NCBI GenBank assembly: GCA_002085025.1
Contig: MZGK01000012.1
Span: 1-41,985, forward strand
Direction of reading: 5' to 3'
From: Candidatus Omnitrophica bacterium 4484_213
GTDB lineage: Bacteria; Omnitrophota; 4484-213
Length of the DNA stretch: 41,985 bases
Below, one piece after another: positions 8,486 to 16,177 of the stretch (position 1 is the stretch's first letter; the number at the start of each line of letters is the position of its first letter). The position numbers and the translations under genes were made by a program. The notes below the pieces were generated by a model. The model saw nothing but the letters and a program-made list of their open reading frames with translations, ran no database searches and was not told the DNA's origin.

Positions 8486-9403
8486 ATGAGTAAACTAAAT
8501 GTAGCAGTTATTGGTGTGGGGAAATTGGGGCGCGAGCATACCCGTATCTACGCCAACCTCCCCCAAGTGAATTTAGTAGGTATATGCGATACTCAACCGA
8601 CGACTAAAAAGATTGCTTTTAAATACCACATTCCCTTTTACAAAGATTGCTCTTCCCTCCTTTCTGCTTCCAAAATAGACGCCCTGAGTATTGCTGTCCC
8701 TACCTATTTGCATTATTCTATTGCCAAAGAGGTTTTAAAAAGAGGCATTAACATCCTCTTAGAGAAACCGATTACCCCTGCCTTGAAAGAAGCAAATGAA
8801 TTACTGAATCTTGCCCACCAAAGAAATCTTATTTTGCAAGTCGGACACATTGAAAGATTTAACCCCGTAATAAAAAAGGTGAAATCAATGATTAGTAAAC
8901 CCTTATTTATTGAATGCCAGCGTCTTGGTCCCTATACCTCTCGCATAGACGATGTGGGAGTAACCTTAGATTTGATGATCCATGACCTGGACATCATCCT
9001 CCATCTAATAAATTCAGAAATAGAAGCTGTTGAAGCTACTGGCGCTAAAATTCTTTCTGACTATGAAGATATTGTCTTTGCTTATTTAAAATTTAAAAAT
9101 GGGACGCGGGCTAATCTTTCTGCCAGCCGAGTTAGTCGCAAAAAAGTGAGAAAAATCAGAATATTCCAGCCCGATGTTTACCTCTCCTTAGATTATTTAA
9201 ACTCAACAGTCAAAAGGGTGCAAAGAATAAAGGGGAAAATTATCCGCGATAAGATCAAGCTAAAAAATAAACAGGAACAACTCAAGTCAGAAATCGTTTC
9301 TTTTGTTAATAATGTGCGAAATAGGCATATCTTTCAGGATTATGAAGCCGCTGAAGCCCTGAAATTGGCTTTAATGATTACAAAAAAAATAAATGAAAAA
9401 TAA
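8486..9403 (+). CDS. Gfo/Idh/MocA-family dehydrogenase linked to lipid A (GnnA-like)
   Basis: NAD(P)-dependent sugar or UDP-sugar oxidoreductase. The N-terminal Rossmann domain has GVGKLG, the family lysine motif is LLEKPIT, and the substrate domain shows QVGHIERFNPV and DLMIHDLDIIL. The 305-residue length is normal. The stop overlaps the lpxB start by 11 bases, so the two are co-translated. Gfo/Idh genes of this kind beside lpxA/lpxB are known in bacteria that make lipid A from a 3-amino sugar (GnnA). That function is inferred from context and motif style, not proved. Confidence 0.85.
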   Translation: MSKLNVAVIGVGKLGREHTRIYANLPQVNLVGICDTQPTTKKIAFKYHIPFYKDCSSLLSASKIDALSIAVPTYLHYSIAKEVLKRGINILLEKPITPALKEANELLNLAHQRNLILQVGHIERFNPVIKKVKSMISKPLFIECQRLGPYTSRIDDVGVTLDLMIHDLDIILHLINSEIEAVEATGAKILSDYEDIVFAYLKFKNGTRANLSASRVSRKKVRKIRIFQPDVYLSLDYLNSTVKRVQRIKGKIIRDKIKLKNKQEQLKSEIVSFVNNVRNRHIFQDYEAAEALKLALMITKKINEK

Positions 9404-10640
9404 AAAACTCTTCATGATTGCTGGTGAGCCCTCTGGAGACCTGCACGGAGCTAATTTAGCCCGCTCTTTAAAAGAGCTCTCTCCAAACATAGAATTCCTG
9501 GGAATGGGGGGAGAGAAAATGCATGCTGCCGGAGTTCGGCTCATCGAGAATATCACTCCCTTAGCCGTAGTTGGTTTTACAGAGGTAGTCAAAAACCTTG
9601 CGCGGTTTCGCAGAATATTTAACGGGCTAACAAAAGAATTAGCGAGACAAAAACCCGATGCTGTTGTCTTGATTGATTATCCCGGGTTTAATCTAAGATT
9701 TGCCAAAGAAGTCAAAAAAAGAAATATCACTCTTATCTATTACATCAGCCCCCAGGTTTGGGCATGGGGAAAAGGCAGAATAAGAACAATTAAGAGGTTG
9801 GTGGATAAGATGATTGTTCTGTTTAAATTTGAAGAGGAACTCTATAAAAAGGCGGGGATACCTGTTGTCTTTGTTGGGCATCCCCTGGTGGACCTCGTGA
9901 GAATTAGTTCTTCCGACATATCAAGACAGCCCGCCGGCTCTCCGGAAATAAACTCAGAAGGCTCTTTAAAGGACAAACCCTTTGATGGTTTAACCATCTC
10001 CCTCCTTCCTGGCTCAAGAAAAACAGAAGTGCAAAAAATTCTGCCGATAATGCTAAAGACAGCAAAGATAATCTCTTCTCATTTGAACCCCGTTAGAAGC
10101 AGGTCCCGATTTGTCGGGACCGCCCTTAACCCTTTGTGCCAAGGGACTTCTAACGGGGTAAAAAATGTGCGTTTTTTGCTTTCCAAATCACCTAATGTTA
10201 AAGAGAAGAAATTTCACGAAACAGTAAAAAAGTTCTCTCTACCAATAACCCTTGCTGAAAATAATAGATGCCTCGCGGAGGCGGATTTGATATTGGTTTG
10301 TTCAGGAACAGCCACGTTAGAGGTCGCTCTCTATCAGAAACCGATGCTCATCATCTACAAAACTTCTTTCTTAACCGCCCTTCTGGCTAAGTTTTTACTC
10401 AAAATCCCTTATATCGGCTTAATAAACATCGTTGCTGGAAAAAAGATTGTTCCCGAGTTTATTCAATATAAAGCAAAGCCGCAAAGGATTGCCCAAGAGG
10501 TATTAGAACTAATCAGAAACAGACAAAAAATAGAGGAGACTAAACAGGAATTGAGAAAGGCAACCCTTAATTTGGGTCAAGGGGGAGCAAGCAAACTCGC
10601 GGCAGAGGCTGTTTTAACTGCGCTTCATTCTGCGCACTAA
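9393..10640 (+). CDS. lpxB: Lipid-A-disaccharide synthase
   Basis: Joins UDP-2,3-diacylglucosamine and lipid X to form the lipid A disaccharide at the inner membrane. Motifs: AGEPSGDLHGANLARSL at the N-terminus, SPQVWAWGKGRIRTIK, VFVGHPLVD, LLPGSRKTEV and CSGTATLEVAL. At 415 residues it is about 35 longer than usual. The excess is explained by residues about 232-256 (starting NPVRSRS, ending TSNGVKN), encoded by a family A palindrome with the frame preserved. The ATG overlaps the dehydrogenase stop. Its 3' end overlaps the convergent def gene by 27 bases. Confidence 0.95.
   Translation: MKNKKLFMIAGEPSGDLHGANLARSLKELSPNIEFLGMGGEKMHAAGVRLIENITPLAVVGFTEVVKNLARFRRIFNGLTKELARQKPDAVVLIDYPGFNLRFAKEVKKRNITLIYYISPQVWAWGKGRIRTIKRLVDKMIVLFKFEEELYKKAGIPVVFVGHPLVDLVRISSSDISRQPAGSPEINSEGSLKDKPFDGLTISLLPGSRKTEVQKILPIMLKTAKIISSHLNPVRSRSRFVGTALNPLCQGTSNGVKNVRFLLSKSPNVKEKKFHETVKKFSLPITLAENNRCLAEADLILVCSGTATLEVALYQKPMLIIYKTSFLTALLAKFLLKIPYIGLINIVAGKKIVPEFIQYKAKPQRIAQEVLELIRNRQKIEETKQELRKATLNLGQGGASKLAAEAVLTALHSAH
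10086..10160. repeat. Family A palindromic element inside lpxB
   Basis: Outer arms AACCCCGTTAGAAG and CTTCTAACGGGGT enclose a perfect hairpin GGTCCCGA-tttg-TCGGGACC (10102-10121) and a second, degenerate CCCTT...AAGGG hairpin. The same hairpins in the same order occur at 20491-20567 in the helicase gene. Confidence 0.85.
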
Positions 10641-11099
10641 AGAAAATCTTTTTATAAAATTGACATAATCAATAATCAAGATACCTCTTAGATGGTCTAC
10701 CTCATGTTGAATTACTCTGGCCATCAAACCCCTCAGTCTCATCTCTACTTTCTTCCCTCTCCTATTTAAACCAGAAACAATAACCTCCTTGGGCCTTTTC
10801 GCCACTACACTAATCCCCGGCAAACTCAGACACCCTTCTTCCATCTTATCCTTACCTTTGGGAGAGAAAACTTGGGGATTGATGAGTTCTATCAGCCCTC
10901 TGCCAATATCGGCAATAATAATCTGCTTGTTAACCCCCACCTGCGGTGCGGCTAAGCCAATGCCTCTATTCCTATACATTGTCTCAGCCATATTCTTCAG
11001 CAAGTTTATCTCGTTCTCACCGATCTCTTCTACGGGTAGGCATCTCTTTCTTAATATCGCCGCAGGGTAAACCTCAATCTTTAATTCTATTCTGCTCAT
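10614..11099 (-). CDS. def: Peptide deformylase
   Basis: Removes the formyl group from nascent protein N-termini; Fe/Zn metalloenzyme. All three motifs are present: GIGLAAPQVG, EEGCLSLPG (cysteine ligand) and VIQHEVDHLRGIL (HExxH ligands and glutamate). The 161-residue length is typical. Its start overlaps the 3' end of panD by 26 bases, so the two are probably co-translated. Convergent with lpxB. Confidence 0.96.
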   Translation of the reverse strand: MSRIELKIEVYPAAILRKRCLPVEEIGENEINLLKNMAETMYRNRGIGLAAPQVGVNKQIIIADIGRGLIELINPQVFSPKGKDKMEEGCLSLPGISVVAKRPKEVIVSGLNRRGKKVEMRLRGLMARVIQHEVDHLRGILIIDYVNFIKRFSLVRRMKRS

Positions 11100-11421
11100 T
11101 TAGATAAATAATCCTGGGTTCAAAATTAGTCAATTCTCTTTCCTCAAACAATCCGTAAGAGATAATAATAATCTTATCCCCGATTTCTCCTAAGCGGGCG
11201 GCGGGACCATTCAGGCAAATCCCCGAATTCTCCTTGCCTAAGATTACATAGGTCTCAAATCTTGCTCCGTTGTTAAAATTAACCACCTGGACCCTTTCGT
11301 TGGGCAGAATATTAGCGGCCTTCAATAGTTCCTCAGCAATGGTAATACTCGCACCATAATTTAATTTCTTGTCCGTAATTATTGCCCCCTGAATCTTAGA
11401 TTTGCACATTGTAATTAACAT
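11074..11421 (-). CDS. panD: Aspartate 1-decarboxylase proenzyme (atypical cleavage site)
   Basis: Makes beta-alanine for pantothenate/CoA; self-cleaves to create a pyruvoyl cofactor. MCKSKIQGA at the start, NGARFETYVI (substrate arginine and tyrosine) and NGPAARLGEIGDKIIIISYG match the family. The 115-residue length is usual. The cleavage segment reads NYGASITI, whereas the usual form is Y-x-G-S, so alanine precedes the serine that becomes the pyruvoyl group. GGAGG before the ATG belongs to a family B repeat. CoaX, the next CoA step in this window, is at 32445. Confidence 0.93.
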   Translation of the reverse strand: MLITMCKSKIQGAIITDKKLNYGASITIAEELLKAANILPNERVQVVNFNNGARFETYVILGKENSGICLNGPAARLGEIGDKIIIISYGLFEERELTNFEPRIIYLNEQNRIKD

Positions 11422-11425
11422 TTTT

Positions 11426-11520
11426 CCTCCTTTCCTTACTCGCGAAGCGAGAGCCGAAGGAGCCGAAGTTCCCCGTAGGGGAACTGAGGATAGGAAATCT
11501 GCAAAGCAGATTTCCGCTTT
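11426..11520 (-). repeat. Family B modular hairpin repeat carrying the panD ribosome binding site
   Basis: Same order as at tsf: CTCGC-gaa-GCGAG, AGCCGAAG, GTTCCCC-gta-GGGGAAC, CTGAGGATAG, then GAAATCTGC-aaa-GCAGATTTC. On the minus strand it ends in AAGGAAAGGAGG, 5 bases before the panD ATG. Confidence 0.8.
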
Positions 11521-11527
11521 TGTTTTT

Positions 11528-11642
11528 CCTTTCCTTACTCGCGAAGCGAGAGCCGAAGCCCGCCTACGAGCGTAGGCGGGCTGAGGATAGAGATTTGTGA
11601 AGCAAATCTCGCTTTTATCTTCTACCTTACCGCTTTTATCTT
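11528..11642 (-). repeat. Second, tandem family B repeat after birA
   Basis: Shares CTCGCGAAGCGAG, AGCCGAAG and CTGAGGATAG with its neighbour, but the variable hairpins differ: CCCGCCTACG-agcg-TAGGCGGG and GAGATTTG-tgaa-CAAATCTC. A short direct repeat (twice TTATCTTCTACCTTAC) joins it to the end of birA, which appears truncated at this border. Confidence 0.75.
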
Positions 11643-12218
11643 CTACCTTACTTTGAGGTTCCTCAATATCTCTCTCAACAATGCTGGCCGGGAAAAACTC
11701 TTCCCGGTTTCCTGCTTAAGAGACGTGGCTCCCTCTATGAGTTGCTCCTTTCCGGCATTTATTCCCTGAGAAGTCGCCACCGGGCGCCCCGACATACCCT
11801 CGTAATTACCTCTAACCGCGTTTACATTAATCCCCATTCCCAGAATAACAAACTCCAATTTCTCTCCTTTCAGATGCGTCTCGGCAAGCACCCCGGCAAC
11901 CTTTTTTCCGTTTATCAAGAGGTCATTAGGGTGCTTGAAACAGAGAGATAAATCTGTCTTCTTTTCAATCACCTTTTTTATTGCATAAGCCGCTGAGCGG
12001 GTGAGTAAAAAAACTTGCCCGGGGGAAATGTTGGGGCGGAGAATGACAGAACAAAGGATATTCTTTTCCGGAGGAGCAAACCATTTTCTGCCTAATTTTC
12101 CTCTGCCGGCAGTCTGGTAATCGCTAACCACCACCGTTCCTTCTTGCTCTCCCTGCAAAGCCAATCTATAAGCCACATCCTGGGTAGAACTAACTCTATT
12201 AAAAAATAAAAACTTCAC
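11643..12218 (-). CDS. birA: Biotin--protein ligase, catalytic domain only, short at the C-terminus
   Basis: Attaches biotin to carboxylase carrier domains. The N-terminal DNA-binding domain is absent, so no repressor role is expected. Motifs: SSTQDVAYRLA, AGRGKLGRKWFAPP (biotinyl-AMP loop), KHPNDLLINGKKVAGVLAE (usually KWPND) and GMGINVN. At 191 residues it lacks the small C-terminal domain of about 40-50 residues; the reading frame ends just where a repeat begins. Residues about 137-160 (MSGRPVATSQGINAGKEQ) look like extra sequence before ATSLKQETG. A biotin transporter (bioY) lies at 29162. Function is likely but may be impaired. Confidence 0.82.
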   Translation of the reverse strand: MKFLFFNRVSSTQDVAYRLALQGEQEGTVVVSDYQTAGRGKLGRKWFAPPEKNILCSVILRPNISPGQVFLLTRSAAYAIKKVIEKKTDLSLCFKHPNDLLINGKKVAGVLAETHLKGEKLEFVILGMGINVNAVRGNYEGMSGRPVATSQGINAGKEQLIEGATSLKQETGKSFSRPALLREILRNLKVR

Positions 12219-12259
12219 TCATCCCTAATGAGACATTTGAGTCTGACTTGTTTGTCCCA

Positions 12260-13108
12260 TTATCTCACTTCCAGACTAAAATCTATACAATTACTCCTCG
12301 TGGTAAGTGCCCCGATAGAAATCTGCTCTATACCTGTTTGGGCAATCTCTCGAACATTCTCTAAATTTATCCCTCCGGAAACCTCCAGTGGCGGAGAACT
12401 ACTGCCCGTTATCTTCCTCCTGAGTTCTACCGCCTTTCTTATATTTTCTGTATTCATATTGTCAAGCATAATTATATCCGGCTTTCCCTCCAAGGCTTGC
12501 TTAAACTCCTCTAAATTAGTAACTTCAATCTCTATCTCCACTTTCCCTTTACTCTTTTTTCTTGCCTTTTCTATCATTTCTTTTAAATCTGGAGTTTTTG
12601 GGATTTGGGATTTGATATGGTTATCCTTAATCAATATCATCTCATCCAAACCAAAACGGTGATTAAACCCACCTCCAACCCGCACGGCATATTTTTCTAA
12701 TTCTCGTAAATTAGGGGTTGTCTTGCGAGTATCCATAATCTTGACTTCATAACCCTCTGTTTCCTTTACAAACCTATAAGTAAGAGTAGCAATACCCGAT
12801 AAGCGGCTCAGAAAATTCAGCACTACCCTCTCGGCGCTCAATATTGGTCTTAAAATTCCCTCCACCTCAGCAACTATCTCGTTTTCTTTAAAAGCGTCTC
12901 CATCCTTTTTAAAGGCTCTGAATTGCAAAGAGGAATTTAGGCTCTTAAGCACCTTCTCGGCAACTTCAAGCCCAGCGATTATCCCCTCTTCTTTAGCAAT
13001 AATAATCGCTCTTCCTTTTAATCCCCGAGGGATTAAAAGCTCAGCGGTAATATCCCCCTTACCAATATCCTCTTTTAATGCCCTTTTTATGATTTTTATC
13101 ACCTGCAT
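12260..13108 (-). CDS. nadC: Nicotinate-nucleotide pyrophosphorylase (quinolinate phosphoribosyltransferase)
   Basis: Converts quinolinate and PRPP to nicotinate mononucleotide in NAD synthesis. Motifs: EDIGKGDIT near the N-terminus, ERVVLNFLSRLSGIAT, MDTRKTTPNLRELEKYAVRVGGG, NHRFGLDEMILIKDNHI, EIEVTNLEEF, PDIIMLDN and VSGGINLENV with SIGALT near the C-terminus. The 282 residues fit the family. Residues around SQIPKTPD are encoded by heptamer-period DNA (12596-12620) that keeps the frame. It stands between birA and valS on the same strand. Confidence 0.95.
   Translation of the reverse strand: MQVIKIIKRALKEDIGKGDITAELLIPRGLKGRAIIIAKEEGIIAGLEVAEKVLKSLNSSLQFRAFKKDGDAFKENEIVAEVEGILRPILSAERVVLNFLSRLSGIATLTYRFVKETEGYEVKIMDTRKTTPNLRELEKYAVRVGGGFNHRFGLDEMILIKDNHIKSQIPKTPDLKEMIEKARKKSKGKVEIEIEVTNLEEFKQALEGKPDIIMLDNMNTENIRKAVELRRKITGSSSPPLEVSGGINLENVREIAQTGIEQISIGALTTRSNCIDFSLEVR
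12596..12620. repeat. Heptamer-period array inside nadC
   Basis: Reads TTTTGG, GATTTGG, GATTTGA in seven-base steps on the plus strand. The same unit occurs between genes at 1-47 and 33232-33295. It gives the IKSQIPKTP stretch of NadC. Confidence 0.55.
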
Positions 13109-13153
13109 ACTATAATTCTACCAAAAATTAACCAAATCTGCAAACAGATGCTC

Positions 13154-16009
13154 TCAGATCTGCCCGAGCATAGCAAAAATTTTCTTCCTTTCTTGCTTTA
13201 ATTTCTCCCTTGTCTCTTTTGTCTTTTGAACAACTTCTCTCGGCGCCTTTTGCAAAAAGTCCTTGTGCTCTAATTTCTGAGAGAGGCGCTCTAATTCTTT
13301 ATCCAATTCCTCTATTTTTCTTGTCAAACGCTCCTTCCCCTTAGAAAGGTCAATGTCCTTCAAAACAAGATAGAGCTCACTTTTCTGAACTACTGTTGAG
13401 ATTGCTTTTTTCGGCTTTGTGGTTTGGTAATCAATATTTTCTATACGGGTTAATTGAGAAAGGTAATTAGAATACCTCTCTAATCTCTTAGGAAAATGAA
13501 CTAAGACCAACTTAACCTCTTTAAAATTCTTTACACTCAACTCCGCACATAGATTTCGAATTGCCTGAATTATCTCAATAAGCAGTTCCATATCTTCTTC
13601 GGCTTTTTTATCTATCAACTTCTCATCTGCTTTGGGCCACTCAGCCACCATAATGCTTTCAGCTTGCAGATTTTCTGGCTTTTCTTTCTGTTTTCTCTCT
13701 TTTCTCCTCTGTCTTCTGATTCGCTGCCATATCTCCTCGCTGATAAATGGCATAAACGGATGGAGTAGTCGCATTGAGGTTTCTAAAATATGGTAGAGAA
13801 TAGTTTGGGTAATCTCGCTGCGCTCCACGCTCCACGCTCCACGCTCCACACTTTTTGGTTTCAGTTTCTGGCGTGTGGCGTGTGGCGTGCCTGTGCCCGT
13901 TAGGGTATGGCGTGTGGCGTGAACTGACTTTGCCAGTTCAATATACCAATCGCAGAATTGATGCCAGAAGAATTCATAAATCTTGCTTTCCGCCTCCTGA
14001 AATCTATAATTTTCTAAACACCTATTTACCTCCTTGATTGTCTGATTAAAACGACTCAAAATCCATCTTTCTTTGAGCTCCAAATCTGCTGACCCGGCAA
14101 AAACTATGGAGGGTAGCCCTTCATAGTTAGCTTCCCAGTTTTGCAGTATGTAGCGGGAAGCATTCCAAACTTTGTTGGCAAAATTTCTCCCTACAGCAAA
14201 CTTCTGTTTAGAAAGAAAAATATCCTGGCCGGTTGCGCTAATAAAAACAATGCTAAAACGCAGGGCATCGCTACCGATTTCTTTTATTATCTCTAAGGGG
14301 TCAATAGCATTGCCTAAAGATTTAGACATCTTCTTGCCCGAAGCATCCCGAACCGTGCCATGAATATAAACATCTTTAAAGGGGATTTTGCCCATAAATT
14401 TCATCCCGGCCATAATCATCCGAGCAACCCAAAAGAAGATAATCTCCGGGGCCGTGACCAATGTGGAAGTAGGATAAAAGTAATCTAAATCTGTTTTCTG
14501 TTTTCTGTCTTCTGTCTTCTGTTTTTCCGGCCAGCCGAGTGTAGAGAACGGCCAAAGCCAGGAGGAAAACCAGGTATCCAGAACATCCTCATCCTGATAA
14601 ATCTCGCTTGAGCCACAATAAGGACATCTCTCAGGTTTTGTCTTTGCTACAATAATTCCTCTTTGTTTTGGAAATTGGGATTTACTGCCAGTCTTTTGAA
14701 TGCAATTTTTGCAGTAAAAAACTGGCAGTCGATGTCCCCACCATATCTGTCGAGAAATGCACCAATCTCTTATATTCTCCATCCAATTGAGATAGACTTT
14801 TGTCCAGCGAGGAGGATAAAACTTTATCTCTCCTTTCTTAACCACCTCAATCGCCTTCTTTGCCAACGGCTTCATCCGCGCAAACCACTGGTGAGAAAGA
14901 TAGGGTTCTATCATTGTGTGACAACGGTAGCAGTGCTCTACGGAGTGCAGATGTGGCTCTATTTTTAGTAATAATTTTCGTTCTTTTAAATCCTCTATTA
15001 GCGCCTCCCGTGCTTCAAAGCGGCCCATACCCTCATAGTCTTCTCCCGCATTTGCGTTCATAGTTCCGTTAGGATTCATACAAAAAGCTCCGGACAAGTT
15101 ATGCCTCCGGGCAATATCAAAATCGTTGGCATCGTGAAAAGGGGTAATTTTTACTGCTCCCGTGCCAAAATTGGAATTCACTGCCGAATCGCTGATAATC
15201 GGAATTTCCTTATTTAATATCGGCAGAATTGCTTTTTTGCCAATCAATTTTTTATATCTCTTATCTCGCGGATGAACCGCCACGGCCACATCTCCAAACA
15301 TCGTCTCTGGTCTGGTGGTAGCAACAACAACAAAATCGGGTTGCGAGTTCCCTTTGCCCTCTGCCCTTTGCCCTTTGCGCTCTTTTAGAGGATACTTTAT
15401 ATAATACAGCTTTCCCTCTATTTCTTTATGCGGCGCTTCTTCGTCGCTCAAAGCCGTCTGACAACGCGGACACCAGTTAACGATATAATTGCCCCGATAG
15501 ATAAACCTCTCTTCATACAACCTTATAAAAACCTCCTGGACAGCAGCGGAGAGCCCCTTATCCATTGTAAATCTTTCTCTTGACCAATCGCAGGAACAGC
15601 CCAATCTCTTTAACTGATTGATAATTGTAGAGCCGTGCTCCTCTTTCCATCTCCATACCTCCTGGATAAACCTTTCTCTACCCAAATCCTGCCTTTTTAG
15701 CCCTTTTTTGGAGAGCATTCTTTCTACTACATTCTGGGTAGCAATTCCGGCGTGGTCTGTTCCCGGCAGCCAAAGCGTAGGAATGCCCTGCATTCTTTTC
15801 CAGCGGATTAGGATATCCTGCAAAACATTATTTAAGGCGTGCCCCATGTGCAAGACACCGGTGACATTGGGCGGAGGGATAACAATTGTATATGGCTTTT
15901 TCTTTACATCTATTTCAGGAGTAAAATAACCCTGCTCTTCCCAATAGCTATACCACTTCTCTTCGGTTTCTTTTGGCTGATAGCGGAAATTCATATCCTT
16001 TGTTTTCAT
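13154..16009 (-). CDS. valS: Valyl-tRNA synthetase with four heptamer-repeat insertions
   Basis: Charges tRNA-Val; class I synthetase. PPNVTGVLHMGHALNN carries the HIGH motif (54-57), the editing domain has TTRPETMFGDVAV, WCISRQIWWGHRLPVFYC is present, KKMSKSLGN is the KMSKS loop (about 560), and a C-terminal coiled coil ends the protein. At 951 residues it is long. Four stretches encoded by seven-base repeats explain this: about 209-221 (RKGQRAEGKG), 494-506 (KQKTEDRKQKTD), 696-733 (HATRHTLTGTG and SVERGAWSVERS) and 762-781. All keep the frame and seem to lie in surface loops. An ATG six codons in is a possible alternative start. Confidence 0.95.
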   Translation of the reverse strand: MKTKDMNFRYQPKETEEKWYSYWEEQGYFTPEIDVKKKPYTIVIPPPNVTGVLHMGHALNNVLQDILIRWKRMQGIPTLWLPGTDHAGIATQNVVERMLSKKGLKRQDLGRERFIQEVWRWKEEHGSTIINQLKRLGCSCDWSRERFTMDKGLSAAVQEVFIRLYEERFIYRGNYIVNWCPRCQTALSDEEAPHKEIEGKLYYIKYPLKERKGQRAEGKGNSQPDFVVVATTRPETMFGDVAVAVHPRDKRYKKLIGKKAILPILNKEIPIISDSAVNSNFGTGAVKITPFHDANDFDIARRHNLSGAFCMNPNGTMNANAGEDYEGMGRFEAREALIEDLKERKLLLKIEPHLHSVEHCYRCHTMIEPYLSHQWFARMKPLAKKAIEVVKKGEIKFYPPRWTKVYLNWMENIRDWCISRQIWWGHRLPVFYCKNCIQKTGSKSQFPKQRGIIVAKTKPERCPYCGSSEIYQDEDVLDTWFSSWLWPFSTLGWPEKQKTEDRKQKTDLDYFYPTSTLVTAPEIIFFWVARMIMAGMKFMGKIPFKDVYIHGTVRDASGKKMSKSLGNAIDPLEIIKEIGSDALRFSIVFISATGQDIFLSKQKFAVGRNFANKVWNASRYILQNWEANYEGLPSIVFAGSADLELKERWILSRFNQTIKEVNRCLENYRFQEAESKIYEFFWHQFCDWYIELAKSVHATRHTLTGTGTPHATRQKLKPKSVERGAWSVERSEITQTILYHILETSMRLLHPFMPFISEEIWQRIRRQRRKERKQKEKPENLQAESIMVAEWPKADEKLIDKKAEEDMELLIEIIQAIRNLCAELSVKNFKEVKLVLVHFPKRLERYSNYLSQLTRIENIDYQTTKPKKAISTVVQKSELYLVLKDIDLSKGKERLTRKIEELDKELERLSQKLEHKDFLQKAPREVVQKTKETREKLKQERKKIFAMLGQI
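13666..13722. repeat. Heptamer-like array in valS (anticodon-binding region)
   Basis: Pyrimidine-rich TTTTCTG/TTCTCTC/TGTCTTC units close to seven bases long, encoding a basic, low-complexity stretch of ValRS (RRQRRKERKQKEK). Confidence 0.45.
13811..13922. repeat. Heptamer arrays GCTCCAC and GTGTGGC in valS
   Basis: Four tandem GCTCCAC units (about 13820-13850) are followed by GTGTGGC units (13872-13895 and again 13910-13922). The second unit is close to the reverse complement of the first. The same two units flank the palindrome in the helicase gene at 20661-20733. Confidence 0.75.
14491..14527. repeat. Heptamer array CTGTTTT/CTGTCTT in valS
   Basis: Five seven-base units in a row; because three units make 21 bases, the peptide repeats every seven residues (QKTEDRK then QKTD). 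It interrupts a segment that should run from GWPEK straight to DLDYFYPTSTLVT. Confidence 0.8.
15348..15382. repeat. Heptamer array CCCTTTG/CCCTCTG in valS
   Basis: Four to five seven-base units give KGQRAEGKG between the zinc-like CQTALSDEEAPHKEIEGKLYYIKY segment and FVVVATTRPETMFGD of the editing domain. Confidence 0.75.
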
Positions 16010-16051
16010 TAATTACTTTGACCATCTAATTGAGGCGAAACCTCAATCAGT

Positions 16052-16177
16052 TCAATTATACCTTTTTCTTTTTAGCCAGATGATAAAGCCAGTATAAATT
16101 ATTGTAATTCCGCCCAGAACAATTAGCCAACCAACTCTCTCGCCGGCAAAAAAACTCCCAATCTTCTCCAATATCAC
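16052..16177 (-). CDS. Small single-helix subunit of the NSS transporter (MetS-like)
   Basis: A 41-residue protein with a hydrophilic start (ILEKIGSFFAGER), one membrane helix (VGWLIVLGGITIIYTGFIIW) and a basic tail (LKRKRYN). The GTG start overlaps the transporter stop as GTGA, with GGAG six bases upstream, so it is translationally coupled. A longer frame reaches 16252 but lies inside the transporter gene. Tiny subunits encoded right after NSS genes are known (MetP-MetS of Corynebacterium); similarity here is by size, topology and position only. Confidence 0.65.
   Translation of the reverse strand: MILEKIGSFFAGERVGWLIVLGGITIIYTGFIIWLKRKRYN

Noticed and set aside
13811-13922. CRISPR array
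   Set aside because: Units are seven bases without unique spacers; no cas genes are present. The RecB-like nuclease at 18726 belongs to a helicase, not to a Cas4 locus.
16031-16049. Terminator after the MetS-like gene (ATTGAGG/CCTCAAT)
   Set aside because: Seven-base stem with no T-run on the minus strand; too weak to call.
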